From CAZLIC01 sp964559535 (GTDB lineage Bacteria > Pseudomonadota > Alphaproteobacteria > Rhodobacterales > Rhodobacteraceae), in NCBI GenBank assembly GCA_964559535.1, contig CAZLIC010000036.1, positions 1 through 38,501 of the forward strand: 38,501 nucleotides of DNA. Reading direction: 5' to 3'. The position numbers and the translations under genes were made by a program. This document shows, one piece after another, positions 7,717 through 15,550 of this stretch (positions are counted from its first letter, which is position 1; each line of letters begins with the position of its first letter). A model generated the notes under the pieces. It made no database searches. It was not told the DNA's origin and worked only from the letters and a program-made list of their open reading frames with translations.

Positions 7717-8835
7717 TCAGACCTGATCCTGATGCTGGCCAAGGCGCGGCGAGGGGCGGTCGAGCGCAAGCTCGGCCCCCGAAAAGACGAAGGGAGAGCG
7801 CACGCCGGGCACGCCGCCGGGGTCGATGCGCAGGCCGCGGGCCACCACCTGCGGGTCGGCAAAGACCTCGGCCATGTCGTTGATCGGCCCTGCGGGCACG
7901 CCCTGCGCTTCGCAGGCGGCCAGCAGGTCGGCCTTCTGCCATTGCCGGGTGGCGGCGGTCATGACGGCGGTCAGTGCGGCGCGGTTCGTCACGCGGTCGG
8001 CGTTGGTGGCATATTCGGGGGCGGTGCCCAGCGCCCCCAGCCCCAAGAGCGCGCACAGGCGGCGGTACTGCGCGTCATTGCCGGTGGCCAGGATGATCCA
8101 GCCATCGGCGCAGTCGAACACGGCATAGGGGGCCAGGTTCGGGTGGGCATTTCCCATCTTGCGCGGTGCGGTGCCGCCGGCAAGGAAATTCATCGCCTGA
8201 TTGGCGGTGATGGCCGTGGCCACGTCCATCAGGGCCATGTCGATGTGCTGGCCCCGGCCCGTGGCGTGGCGCTGGTGCAGCGCGGCCAGCACCGCCACCG
8301 CGGCATAGACGCCGGTAAAGATGTCGGCCACCGCGACGCCCGCCTTCTGCGGCTGGCCGTCGGGTTCACCCGTCACGCTCATCAGCCCGGCCATGCCCTG
8401 GATGATGAAGTCGTACCCCGGGCGGTGGGCATAGGGGCCGGTCTGGCCGAAGCCGGTGATCGAGCAATACACAAGCCGCGGGTTCACTGCCGACAGGCGG
8501 GCATAGTCCAGCCCGAACTTGGCCAGCCCGCCGACCTTGAAATTCTCGACCACCACATCGGCATCGGCCACCAGCCGCTTCACCAGCGCCTGCCCTTCGG
8601 CCGTGCCGAAATCGGCGGTGACCGACCGCTTGCCGCGGTTGGTGGCGTGGAAATAGGCGGCGGTGCGTTCGCCGCCGTTGTCAAGGAAGGGCGGGCCCCA
8701 GCGGCGGGTGTCGTCGCCCTCGGGCGCCTCCACCTTCACCACGTCGGCGCCCAGGTCGGCCAGCGTCTGGCCGCACCATGGCCCGGCCAGGATGCGCGCC
8801 AGCTCGACCACCTTCACGCCTGCAAGGGGCGTCAT
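7717..8835 (-). CDS. Family III CoA-transferase (CaiB/BaiF/Frc type)
   Basis: 372-residue enzyme transferring CoA between carboxylic acids in the cytoplasm. The N-terminus LAGVKVVELARILAGPWCGQ and the downstream DLGADVVKVEAP are typical of family III. The predicted catalytic aspartate that carries the acyl group is D171 in KAGVAVADIFTG. C-terminal WQKADLLAACEAQGVPAGP also fits the family. The start ATG overlaps the dsbA-like stop as ATGA, and the ynjF-like gene begins nine bases after its stop, so it is embedded in the minus-strand run. Substrate unknown; succinyl-CoA-dependent activation of an organic acid is the usual role. Confidence 0.92.
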   Translation of the reverse strand: MTPLAGVKVVELARILAGPWCGQTLADLGADVVKVEAPEGDDTRRWGPPFLDNGGERTAAYFHATNRGKRSVTADFGTAEGQALVKRLVADADVVVENFKVGGLAKFGLDYARLSAVNPRLVYCSITGFGQTGPYAHRPGYDFIIQGMAGLMSVTGEPDGQPQKAGVAVADIFTGVYAAVAVLAALHQRHATGRGQHIDMALMDVATAITANQAMNFLAGGTAPRKMGNAHPNLAPYAVFDCADGWIILATGNDAQYRRLCALLGLGALGTAPEYATNADRVTNRAALTAVMTAATRQWQKADLLAACEAQGVPAGPINDMAEVFADPQVVARGLRIDPGGVPGVRSPFVFSGAELALDRPSPRLGQHQDQV

Positions 8836-9512
8836 CCCTTGGCCAGTTCGGCGTCGATCAGCGCCTTCAGGGCGGGCCAGTCCATGTTGCCGTGCTTGGC
8901 GCCGTTGATGAACAGGGTGGGCGTGCCTTCCACGCTGTCGGCGGCCATGTTGGCCTCGAAGGCCGAGATCATCGCCTGCGCCATGTTGGCATCCTTCATG
9001 CAGGCGTCGATGGTGGCATCGTCCATGCCGACCGACTTGCCGATCTGGCGCAGGTTCGCCACCACGGCGTTCGCGTCATCGCTGCCCGCCCAGTCCTGCT
9101 GCTTGTCGTAGAGGATCGAGTGGATGCCGAAGTACCGCGCAGGCCCGCCGCAGCGCGCCACCATCGCTGCCCACAACCCGTAACGGTCGAAGTACACTTC
9201 GCGGAACACGAACTTGACCTTGCCGCTGTCGATGTATTCGGCCTTCAGCCGCGAGAAGTTCGCGGCGTGGAACCTGGCGCAGTGCGGACAGGTGTAGCTG
9301 CCGTATTCCATCACCGTCACCGGCGCGTCGGTCTGGCCCAGCACCATGTCCTCGACAGCGGGAAGGGCGGCATCGGTCGTCTGCGCCTCGGCCGCCATGG
9401 GCGGCAGCATCGACTGGCCCGTGGTGTCGGGCGCGCGCATCAATTGCAGCCCCGCAGCCACGATCACGCCGATGGCCAGCACCGCCGCGGGAAGCGTGTA
9501 TTTCGGTATCAT
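8832..9512 (-). CDS. DsbA-family periplasmic thiol oxidoreductase
   Basis: 226-residue thioredoxin-fold protein (DSBA-like/Com1 type). Residues about 7-22 form an N-terminal membrane anchor or signal. A low-complexity linker leads to the fold, with active site C75-P-H-C78 in YGSYTCPHCARFH and the cis-proline loop in VEGTPTLFINGAK. It should form or isomerise disulfides in periplasmic proteins. Its start overlaps the dciA stop in an ATGA and its stop overlaps the CoA-transferase start in another ATGA, so the three genes are translationally coupled. The dciA-thioredoxin-fold pairing near mutY is, from memory, common in alphaproteobacteria. Confidence 0.92.
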   Translation of the reverse strand: MIPKYTLPAAVLAIGVIVAAGLQLMRAPDTTGQSMLPPMAAEAQTTDAALPAVEDMVLGQTDAPVTVMEYGSYTCPHCARFHAANFSRLKAEYIDSGKVKFVFREVYFDRYGLWAAMVARCGGPARYFGIHSILYDKQQDWAGSDDANAVVANLRQIGKSVGMDDATIDACMKDANMAQAMISAFEANMAADSVEGTPTLFINGAKHGNMDWPALKALIDAELAKG

Positions 9513-10039
9513 GTCCTGCCTCTTTCATCCGCCCTGCGGCGGGATAGTATGTTGCTGCCCAGCCGTTCAAGGGCTTGCCGCAGCCCTTCGTCGTGCACAT
9601 CCCCCGCCTGTTCCCGTGCTGCCGCAGTTGCGGCGGGGTCAGGTTGCGGTTTTGCAGGCGGGGCAGGAGAAAACGGCGTCTGCCCTTCGGCAAAGCCTGC
9701 AGCGCCTGTCTGGGTGATGGCAATGCGGGTAACGGCGGCATAGCCGTAACAGGCATTCACCCGGTCACGGATTCGCGTTTTCTGCATCTCGACCAGCGGC
9801 GCCACGGCCCCTTGCGCGATGACCGTCAGCGTCGCCCCCAGACCATCGCGCGCATAGCCCATCTTCACCGGCCGCGTCTGCGCCGCCAGATCCGGCCCCA
9901 CGATCTGATCCCAGTGGGTGAGCAGCTTTGTCACCGCGAATCCGCGCGTTTCACCCGCCTTGCGGATGCGTTCTGCCAGCAGGGTGCTGGCCGTCTCCCA
10001 CCCCTTGCGGTGGCGGGGGGTGCCGGGTGCGTCGGTCAT
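9509..10039 (-). CDS. dciA: DUF721 / DciA-family protein
   Basis: 176-residue protein with the DUF721 core: THWDQIVGPDLAAQTRPVKM, then VAPLVEMQKTRIRDRVNACYG. DciA proteins are the widespread, non-DnaC loaders/partners of the replicative helicase DnaB. The C-terminus is a proline/alanine-rich linker followed by a short amphipathic tail. The start MTDAPGTP (10037-10039) is chosen over upstream in-frame codons because the preceding frame is low-complexity and AGGATTG lies a short way upstream. The gene is divergent from mutY with 83 bases between, and its stop overlaps the dsbA-like start by ATGA. Confidence 0.82.
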   Translation of the reverse strand: MTDAPGTPRHRKGWETASTLLAERIRKAGETRGFAVTKLLTHWDQIVGPDLAAQTRPVKMGYARDGLGATLTVIAQGAVAPLVEMQKTRIRDRVNACYGYAAVTRIAITQTGAAGFAEGQTPFSPAPPAKPQPDPAATAAAREQAGDVHDEGLRQALERLGSNILSRRRADERGRT

Positions 10040-10122
10040 CTGGTCAATCCTGTCGTCGCCGCTAGTGTAACGGGGCGGTGGCCTGCGGGGCCAGAGGCAA
10101 GGCGGCGCCGGGGGCATAAAGA

Positions 10123-11292
10123 ATGCGTGACGCAGCGGTGTTGGGCGCCGACCTTCTGGCCTGGTACGACCGGCACGCGCGGGTGCTGCCGTGGCGGGTG
10201 TCGCCTTTGGACCGCGCGGCGGGCGTGCGCCCCGACCCCTACCGCGTCTGGCTGTCCGAGGTGATGCTGCAGCAAACCACGGTGGCGGCGGTGAAGGACT
10301 ACTTCCACCGCTTCACCACGCGCTGGCCCACGGTAGAGGCGCTGTCGGCAGCCGAGGACGGGGCGGTGATGGCCGAATGGGCGGGGCTGGGCTACTATGC
10401 CCGCGCGCGCAACCTTCTGGCCTGTGCCCGCGCGGTGGCCGCCACCGGCGGGTTCCCCGATACCAGCGAAGGGTTGCGCGCCCTGCCCGGCATCGGCCCC
10501 TACACGGCGGCGGCGATTGCCGCGATTGCGCATGACGAACCGGCCACCGTGGTGGACGGCAACGTGGAACGGGTGATGGCGCGCCTGTTCCATGTGGAAA
10601 CACCGCTGCCGGTGGCCAAGAAGGAGCTTACCCGGCTGGCCGCCGCGCTGACCCCCGCCGCGCGCGCCGGGGATCACGCGCAGGCAGTGATGGACCTGGG
10701 CGCCACGGTTTGCACCCCGCGCCGCCCGTCCTGCGCCATCTGTCCCTGGGTGAACGACTGCCGCGCGCGGGCTGCGGGCGTGCAGGCCGAGTTGCCGCGC
10801 AAGCTGGCGAAGGCGGCTAAGCCCCAGCGCCACGGCACTGTCTGGGTGGCCCGGCGCGACGATGGCGCCTGGCTTTTGGAACGCAGGCCCGACAGGGGGT
10901 TGCTGGGCGGGATGCTGGGGTGGCCGGGAACGGCGTGGGACATCCGGCCCGACGCCCCCCCACCCCAACCCTCTCCCACAAGGGGGGAGGGGGCCGCGAC
11001 CTCGGAAACGCCGCATCCGGCGCCGGACCAAGGCGCCTCTCCTCCCCCTCGTGGGGAGGGGATGGGGGTGGGGGGCGCGCCGGTTGCCGCAAACTGGCAG
11101 GAGGCCGGACAGGTGCGCCATACCTTCACCCATTTCGACCTGACGCTGTCGGTCGCCGCCGCCATCGTTCCCGCCGGAGCCACGCCCGCCCGCGGAACCT
11201 TCCTTTTGCCCGCCGAATTCGGACCCGGTGACCTGCCCACCGTCATGCGCAAGGCGTTTGACCGGGCGCGCGCGCACCTGGCCGGGGCTTGA
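10123..11292 (+). CDS. mutY: Adenine DNA glycosylase MutY with an inserted repeat
   Basis: 389-residue base-excision repair enzyme removing adenine opposite 8-oxoguanine. The catalytic glutamate is E46 in LSEVMLQQTT; the helix-hairpin-helix is LPGIGPYTAAAI (121-132); the catalytic aspartate is D145 in VVDGN; the 4Fe-4S cysteines are C197, C204, C207 and C213 (C-x6-C-x2-C-x5-C). The C-terminal NUDIX-like domain that recognises 8-oxoG starts near residue 235. It is interrupted at about 277-318 by a proline/glycine-rich segment (QPSPTRGEG ... SPPPRGEGMGVGG), the translation of a palindromic repeat. The frame resumes normally with RHTFTHFDLTLSV, so the protein is probably still made; the insert likely forms a disordered loop. 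Confidence 0.95.
   Translation: MRDAAVLGADLLAWYDRHARVLPWRVSPLDRAAGVRPDPYRVWLSEVMLQQTTVAAVKDYFHRFTTRWPTVEALSAAEDGAVMAEWAGLGYYARARNLLACARAVAATGGFPDTSEGLRALPGIGPYTAAAIAAIAHDEPATVVDGNVERVMARLFHVETPLPVAKKELTRLAAALTPAARAGDHAQAVMDLGATVCTPRRPSCAICPWVNDCRARAAGVQAELPRKLAKAAKPQRHGTVWVARRDDGAWLLERRPDRGLLGGMLGWPGTAWDIRPDAPPPQPSPTRGEGAATSETPHPAPDQGASPPPRGEGMGVGGAPVAANWQEAGQVRHTFTHFDLTLSVAAAIVPAGATPARGTFLLPAEFGPGDLPTVMRKAFDRARAHLAGA
10953..11077. repeat. Paired palindromic repeat element inside mutY
   Basis: About 125 bases with inverted ends: CGCCCCCCCACCCC near 10953 and GGGGTGGGGGGCG ending near 11077. Inside are two hairpins, around cctctcccacaaggggggagg (10970-10990) and cctccccctcgtggggagg (11041-11059), separated by a GC-rich spacer containing gcatccggcgcc. 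The plan is the same as the intergenic element at 5708-5829. Here it is read in frame as part of MutY, in the linker/C-terminal domain. Confidence 0.75.
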
Positions 11293-11345
11293 CGCGCGCG
11301 CCCGCCGCCCCACCTGCCCTGTAACCCAACCCGAAAGGATGCCCC

Positions 11346-11693
11346 ATGCTGCGCCGTACCCTGCTTGCCGCCTTTTTGGCCCTGCCCCTGCCAGCCATGG
11401 CGCAGGACCTTGCCACCGGCGACGCCATCAAGGCCGCCATCTCGGGCAAGACGGTGCAGGGGTCGATGACGGAAACCGGCGCCTACACCGAATTCTACGC
11501 CGAGGACGGCACCATCCGCGGCGCCGACTATACCGGCAAGTGGACGGTCGAGGCGCGGGCGATGTGCTTTGACTATGGCGAGGGCGTCGAGTGCTGGGGT
11601 GTGAAGATCGCCGGTGACGCCGTGACCTGGGTGAAGGACGGCGCCGATCTGGGCACCGGCACCATCGTGGCCGGAAATCCCAACAATTTCTAG
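11346..11693 (+). CDS. Small secreted protein of unknown function
   Basis: 115-residue protein with a clear signal peptide (MLRRTLLAAFLALPLPAMA, cleavage before QD). The mature part is about 96 residues, beta-rich in look, with GSMTETGAYTEFYAEDGTIRG and two cysteines, C74 and C83 (CFDYGEGVEC), likely a periplasmic disulfide. I cannot name a domain; the repeated short strands suggest a small beta-barrel or sandwich. AAAGGA lies seven bases before the ATG. It sits 53 bases after mutY and 68 before alkB, all on the plus strand. Confidence 0.8.
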   Translation: MLRRTLLAAFLALPLPAMAQDLATGDAIKAAISGKTVQGSMTETGAYTEFYAEDGTIRGADYTGKWTVEARAMCFDYGEGVECWGVKIAGDAVTWVKDGADLGTGTIVAGNPNNF

Positions 11694-11761
11694 GATGGCG
11701 CGACGCTGCGTCACCCCGCGCCGTCGTTGATTTGGCCGAAGGGGCGGCGCAGGATCACGAC

Positions 11762-12913
11762 ATGAGCGATGCTGCACAACCCGCGCCCGACAGCCTGACG
11801 GCGGCCCTGCCGTTCTGGCTGTCGCTGACGCTTGTTCCCGTGGTGCTGCTGGCCGCGGGGCTGGGCGGCTGGGCGGTGCTGTTGGTGCCGCTGTACGGCT
11901 GGGGCGTGTTTTCGCTGATGGATGCGCTGGCGGGCCTGAACACCGCCAACTACAGCCCCGATACGCCCGAGGACGACCTGCTCTGGTACCGGGCCGTCAC
12001 GCTGATCTGGTTTCCGCTGCAGTTCCTTACGCTGTTCGGGCTGATCTGGTACGCCACCCGCGCCGGGCATCTGGGCACGGCCGAGAAGATCGGCCTGTTC
12101 TTCGGCGTTGGCGTCGTCACCGGCACCGTGGGCATCAACTACAGCCACGAGCTGATGCACCAGAAATCGAAGGCTGAGCGCTGGCTGGGCGACCTCCTCC
12201 TGTCCACCGTGCTGTATTCCCATTTCCGCAGCGAACACCTGCGTGTGCACCATCTGTGGGTGGGCACCCCGCGCGATGCGGTGACGGCGCGCTACAACGA
12301 AGGTTTCCACCGCTTCTTCCCCCGCGTGCTGCGCGAAAGCCTGCAATCGGCCTGGGCGGCCGAGGCCGCCCTGCTGGCCCGCAGGGACAGGCCCGTCTGG
12401 CACCGCAGCAACCCCTTCTGGCGCTATGGCGCGCTGCAGCTGGCCATGCTGGGGCTGGCCCTTGCGCTGGGCGGCTGGACGGGCGTGGGGCTGTTCCTGT
12501 TGCAGGCCTTTGTCGCGGTGTGGCAGCTGGAACTGGTGAACTACATCGAACACTACGGGCTGACGCGCCGCCATCTGGGCGACGGCAAGTACGAACACGT
12601 CCAGCCCCGTCATTCGTGGAACGCGGCGCACCGCGTGTCGAACTGGCTCTTGATCAACCTGCAGCGCCACTCCGACCACCACTTCAAGCCCGACCGCCGC
12701 TTCCCGCTGCTGCAGACCCATTCGGCCGAGGCGGCGCCGCAACTGCCCTACGGCTATCCGGTGATGACCCTGGCGGCGCTGGTGCCGCCCTTGTGGCGCC
12801 GGGTGATGAACCCCCGCGTGCGCGACTGGCGCCGCAGCTTCTATCCCGACATCACCGACTGGCAGCCCTACAACCGCGGCACCAACCCGATGCCCCGCGC
12901 CGCGGCGGGCTGA
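11762..12913 (+). CDS. alkB: Alkane 1-monooxygenase (membrane di-iron hydroxylase)
   Basis: 383-residue integral membrane non-haem di-iron hydroxylase that should oxidise terminal methyl groups of medium-chain alkanes to alcohols, using electrons from rubredoxin. All histidine boxes are visible: HELMH (129-133), EHLRVHH (158-164) and LQRHSDHH (300-307), plus the family signature NYIEHYGL (260-267). About six hydrophobic spans surround them. The second box reads EHLRVHH where many AlkBs have EHNRGHH. The ATG at 11762 (MSDAAQPAPD) follows AGGA; a TTG at 11732 in frame is an alternative. No rubredoxin or reductase gene lies in the window. Its stop abuts the stop of the convergent methyltransferase. 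Confidence 0.92.
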   Translation: MSDAAQPAPDSLTAALPFWLSLTLVPVVLLAAGLGGWAVLLVPLYGWGVFSLMDALAGLNTANYSPDTPEDDLLWYRAVTLIWFPLQFLTLFGLIWYATRAGHLGTAEKIGLFFGVGVVTGTVGINYSHELMHQKSKAERWLGDLLLSTVLYSHFRSEHLRVHHLWVGTPRDAVTARYNEGFHRFFPRVLRESLQSAWAAEAALLARRDRPVWHRSNPFWRYGALQLAMLGLALALGGWTGVGLFLLQAFVAVWQLELVNYIEHYGLTRRHLGDGKYEHVQPRHSWNAAHRVSNWLLINLQRHSDHHFKPDRRFPLLQTHSAEAAPQLPYGYPVMTLAALVPPLWRRVMNPRVRDWRRSFYPDITDWQPYNRGTNPMPRAAAG

Positions 12914-13987
12914 TTATACCTCGGGCCTTATCCCGTTCGCCAGGCAGGCCAGCCACAGGGGCCGCAGCCAGCCCGACCCGCGCGGCACGCCCTTGCCGTG
13001 CAGATGCAGGTGCGGCCCCATGCGCCGCGTCTCGGCCTTCCAGGCCTCCATTGCGTCCTCGTCCATGTCCTTGACATAGACGTTGCCCATCACCTGCCGA
13101 CAGCCCAGCCCGGCCGCGCGCCACAGGAAACCCGGATAGGTGGCAAGCAACAGGCCGCCGGGCCGCGTCTGCTCCACAATCCGGCGCTCCAGCGCGTGCA
13201 GCCCGTCCTCATCCCGCATCGGCTGGAAGAAATACACGGCGTCATAGTCGCCATATCCGTCAAACGTCAGTCCGTCGGCCTGGAAGGCATGGCAGCGCCC
13301 CGCCTTCATGGCGGCAAAGTTGCGCAGCGCGGCATCCACATAGCCGGGGTCATAGTCCAGCCCGTCCGCCCGGTCGAACATCTCGGCCGCCAGCGCCACC
13401 TTCATGCCGCCGCCGCAGCCCACATCCAGAAACGACCACGGCCGCGACCGTTTCTGCGCCAACAGCATCCGGCAGGCCAGATGCGCGTTCCACACGAAGT
13501 GGTCGGCATCCAGCGCAATGTCGGGAAAGCACCCCAACTCGCCCGCCGCACTGTCCTGCGAGGCCGGGTTCACCGCGGCATGCGCATCGGTGAACACCTT
13601 GTTCACCACCGATTCCTGCACGGCGCCCAGATCGAACTTCGGCCGCGCCGCGGGCAACAGCGGCCATTCGTGCCCGGCCAGGCAATCGCCCACCGCCTGT
13701 GCAATGCGCCCCCAGGTCAGGTGCCGCGTGCGTGCCGCGCGGGTGAACCCGGCCACCGTTTCGCCCGCGTCGGCCTCGGCCTGCACCACGCGGCCGACCA
13801 TCCGGCGCAACTGCGCAATGGCGTGGCCTGCCGTTTCGTGCAGCGCCCCGAAGTCGGCCAGCAGGGCCGGAAGGCCCGCCCGTTCCGCCACCGGCCGCCC
13901 CAACAGCGCCGCCATGTCCCGCGCAATGGCCGCGGCCTTGCGTTCGGTCGCCTCGACCTCGCCGCGCAGCCTTTCCGGAGCCTTCAT
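12914..13987 (-). CDS. Class I SAM-dependent methyltransferase
   Basis: 357-residue cytoplasmic protein. Residues 1 to about 110 are mostly helical, perhaps coiled-coil. The C-terminal half is a Rossmann methyltransferase with the SAM-binding motif FLDVGCGGGMKVALA at 186-200, an acidic loop GLDYDPGY, and the post-II region TRPGGLLLATYPGFLWR. The substrate cannot be read from the sequence. The start MKAPERLRG is chosen because the upstream frame degrades; the ribosome site is weak. The gene diverges from the SHMT-like gene across 153 bases and its TAA is immediately next to the alkB TGA. Confidence 0.8.
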   Translation of the reverse strand: MKAPERLRGEVEATERKAAAIARDMAALLGRPVAERAGLPALLADFGALHETAGHAIAQLRRMVGRVVQAEADAGETVAGFTRAARTRHLTWGRIAQAVGDCLAGHEWPLLPAARPKFDLGAVQESVVNKVFTDAHAAVNPASQDSAAGELGCFPDIALDADHFVWNAHLACRMLLAQKRSRPWSFLDVGCGGGMKVALAAEMFDRADGLDYDPGYVDAALRNFAAMKAGRCHAFQADGLTFDGYGDYDAVYFFQPMRDEDGLHALERRIVEQTRPGGLLLATYPGFLWRAAGLGCRQVMGNVYVKDMDEDAMEAWKAETRRMGPHLHLHGKGVPRGSGWLRPLWLACLANGIRPEV

Positions 13988-14050
13988 GCCAATCACCCAG
14001 CCTTGCAATCCGGCCACGATAGACCGCGCGGTCCGGTCAGGCGAGCGAAT

Positions 14051-14069
14051 TCCGCGATGCATTCGCGGA
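14051..14069. promoter_or_regulatory. Inverted repeat in a divergent promoter region
   Basis: TCCGCGA (14051-14057) and TCGCGGA (14063-14069) form a perfect 7-bp inverted repeat around TGCAT. It lies between the divergently transcribed methyltransferase (-) and SHMT-like gene (+), about 70 bases before the latter's ATG. The size and symmetry suit a dimeric repressor or activator site. No regulator gene is adjacent. Confidence 0.4.
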
Positions 14070-14140
14070 CCTGCCCTGCGTTTCCGGCATTGCCCGGACC
14101 GCGGCCTTCCGGTCAACTGCCCGCAAAGAAGGAGCCCGAG

Positions 14141-15463
14141 ATGACCCGCCTTGCCCGCCGCGCCTGGGTGCCCGCCGCCTGCGAAACCCGGGTACAAGAG
14201 ATTGCCGCCACCACCGCTGCCACCTCTGCCGACACGGTGGATGCCCGCATCGAGGCCCTGATCCGCCGCAACCTGCAGATCCATGACGCCGACTGCTTCA
14301 ACCTGAACCCCGCGACCAACGTGATGAACCCCCGCGCCGAAGCGGCGCTGAGCCGGGGTCTGGGGTCGCGGCCGTCGCTGGGTTATCCGGGCGACAAGTA
14401 CGAGATGGGGCTGGAGGCCATCGAGGAAATCGAGGTGATCGCCGCCGAACTGGCGGCCGAGGTGTTCGGCGCCACCCATGCCGAAATCCGCGTGGGGTCC
14501 GGTGCGCTGGCAAACCTCTACGGCTTCATGGCGCTGGCCCGGCCGGGCGATGCGATCATCGCCCCGCCGCCTGCCGTGGGGGGCCATGTCACCCACCACG
14601 CCGAAGGCTGCGCGGGCCTTTATGGCCTGGTCACCCACCCCGCCCCGGTGAATGCCGACGGCTACACGGTGGACATGCCGGGTCTGGCCGAGCTGGCGCA
14701 GCAGGTGCGGCCAAAGGTCATCACCCTGGGCGGCAGCCTGAACCTGTTCCCGCATGACACCCGCGCGGTGCGCGCGATTGCCGACACGGTCGGGGCAAAG
14801 GTGCTGTTCGACGCCGCCCACCAGTGCGGCATGATCGCCGGGGGCCAGTTTCCCAACCCGATGGACGAAGGCGCGCATCTGATGACGATGAGCAGCTACA
14901 AATCGCTGGGCGGCCCCGCGGGCGGGCTGATCGTGACCCGCGACGCGGCCATTGCCGAATGGCTGGACCACATCGCCTTCCCCGGCATGACGGCGAACTT
15001 CGATGCGGGCAAGTCGGCGGCGCTGGCCATCACGCTGTTGGACTGGCGCGCGCATGGCGCGGCCTACGCGCAGGCGATGGTGGATCTGGCGCAGGCGCTG
15101 GCGCGCGCGCTGCACGACCGTGGCATCCCGGTGCACGCGATGGACCGCGGCGCCACGCAGTCGCACCAGTTCGCCGTGGTGGCCGCTCCCTTTGGCGGCG
15201 GTCAGGCCGCATCAAGGACGTTGCGGCAGGCGGGTTTCCTGGCCTGCGGCATCGGCCTGCCCATCGCCCCCGTCGCGGGTGACCTGAATGGCCTGCGCAT
15301 CGGCACGCCCGAGCTTGTGCGCCGCGGCGTCACCCCTGCCGACGCCCCCGCCTTGGCCGACCTGATTGCCGAGGGGCTGCGCGGCAACCGCCCCGCCGAT
15401 GTGGCGCCGCGCACCGCCGCGCTGCGCGCCCGCTTCACCGGACTGCACCACATCCGGCGCTGA
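14141..15463 (+). CDS. SHMT-fold PLP-dependent enzyme (atypical serine hydroxymethyltransferase family)
   Basis: 440-residue fold-type I PLP enzyme. The order of motifs follows serine hydroxymethyltransferase: GYPGDKYEMG (81-90), an EVFGATHAEI stretch, HVTHHAEG (149-156), DAAHQCGMIAGGQFPNP (224-240) with PLP-contacting D224 and H227, and the Schiff-base lysine K254 in SSYKSLGGPAGG. Canonical GlyA has a His directly before the lysine (THK); here it is Tyr. The first-half residues ENYTSP are replaced by NPATNVMNP. It may therefore act on a different beta-hydroxy or alpha-substituted amino acid, for example as an aldolase or alpha-methylserine-type enzyme. GAAGGAG precedes the ATG. The gene ends before a GC hairpin shared with acuI. 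Confidence 0.82.
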   Translation: MTRLARRAWVPAACETRVQEIAATTAATSADTVDARIEALIRRNLQIHDADCFNLNPATNVMNPRAEAALSRGLGSRPSLGYPGDKYEMGLEAIEEIEVIAAELAAEVFGATHAEIRVGSGALANLYGFMALARPGDAIIAPPPAVGGHVTHHAEGCAGLYGLVTHPAPVNADGYTVDMPGLAELAQQVRPKVITLGGSLNLFPHDTRAVRAIADTVGAKVLFDAAHQCGMIAGGQFPNPMDEGAHLMTMSSYKSLGGPAGGLIVTRDAAIAEWLDHIAFPGMTANFDAGKSAALAITLLDWRAHGAAYAQAMVDLAQALARALHDRGIPVHAMDRGATQSHQFAVVAAPFGGGQAASRTLRQAGFLACGIGLPIAPVAGDLNGLRIGTPELVRRGVTPADAPALADLIAEGLRGNRPADVAPRTAALRARFTGLHHIRR

Positions 15464-15493
15464 ACCGCCTGCATCCTCATCTTTGCCCAAATA

Positions 15494-15526
15494 CCCCGCG
15501 GGGGTCCGGGGGCGCGAAGCCCCCGG
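15494..15526. terminator. GC-rich stem-loop between convergent genes (probable bidirectional terminator)
   Basis: CCGGGGGC (15506-15513) and GCCCCCGG (15519-15526) form a perfect 8-bp stem with loop GCGAA, next to a CCCCGCGGGG palindrome at 15494-15503. It lies between the ends of the SHMT-like gene and acuI. The preceding tttgcccaaatacccc is, from memory, part of a dispersed intergenic motif common in Rhodobacteraceae. There is no T-run, so intrinsic termination is uncertain. Confidence 0.55.
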
Positions 15527-15550
15527 CGCGCGTCCCCGGCGCCCCGGCCG

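Noticed and set aside
14141..15463. Naming this gene glyA
   Set aside because: Deviations at the PLP lysine neighbourhood and the substrate loop make a canonical serine hydroxymethyltransferase call unsafe.
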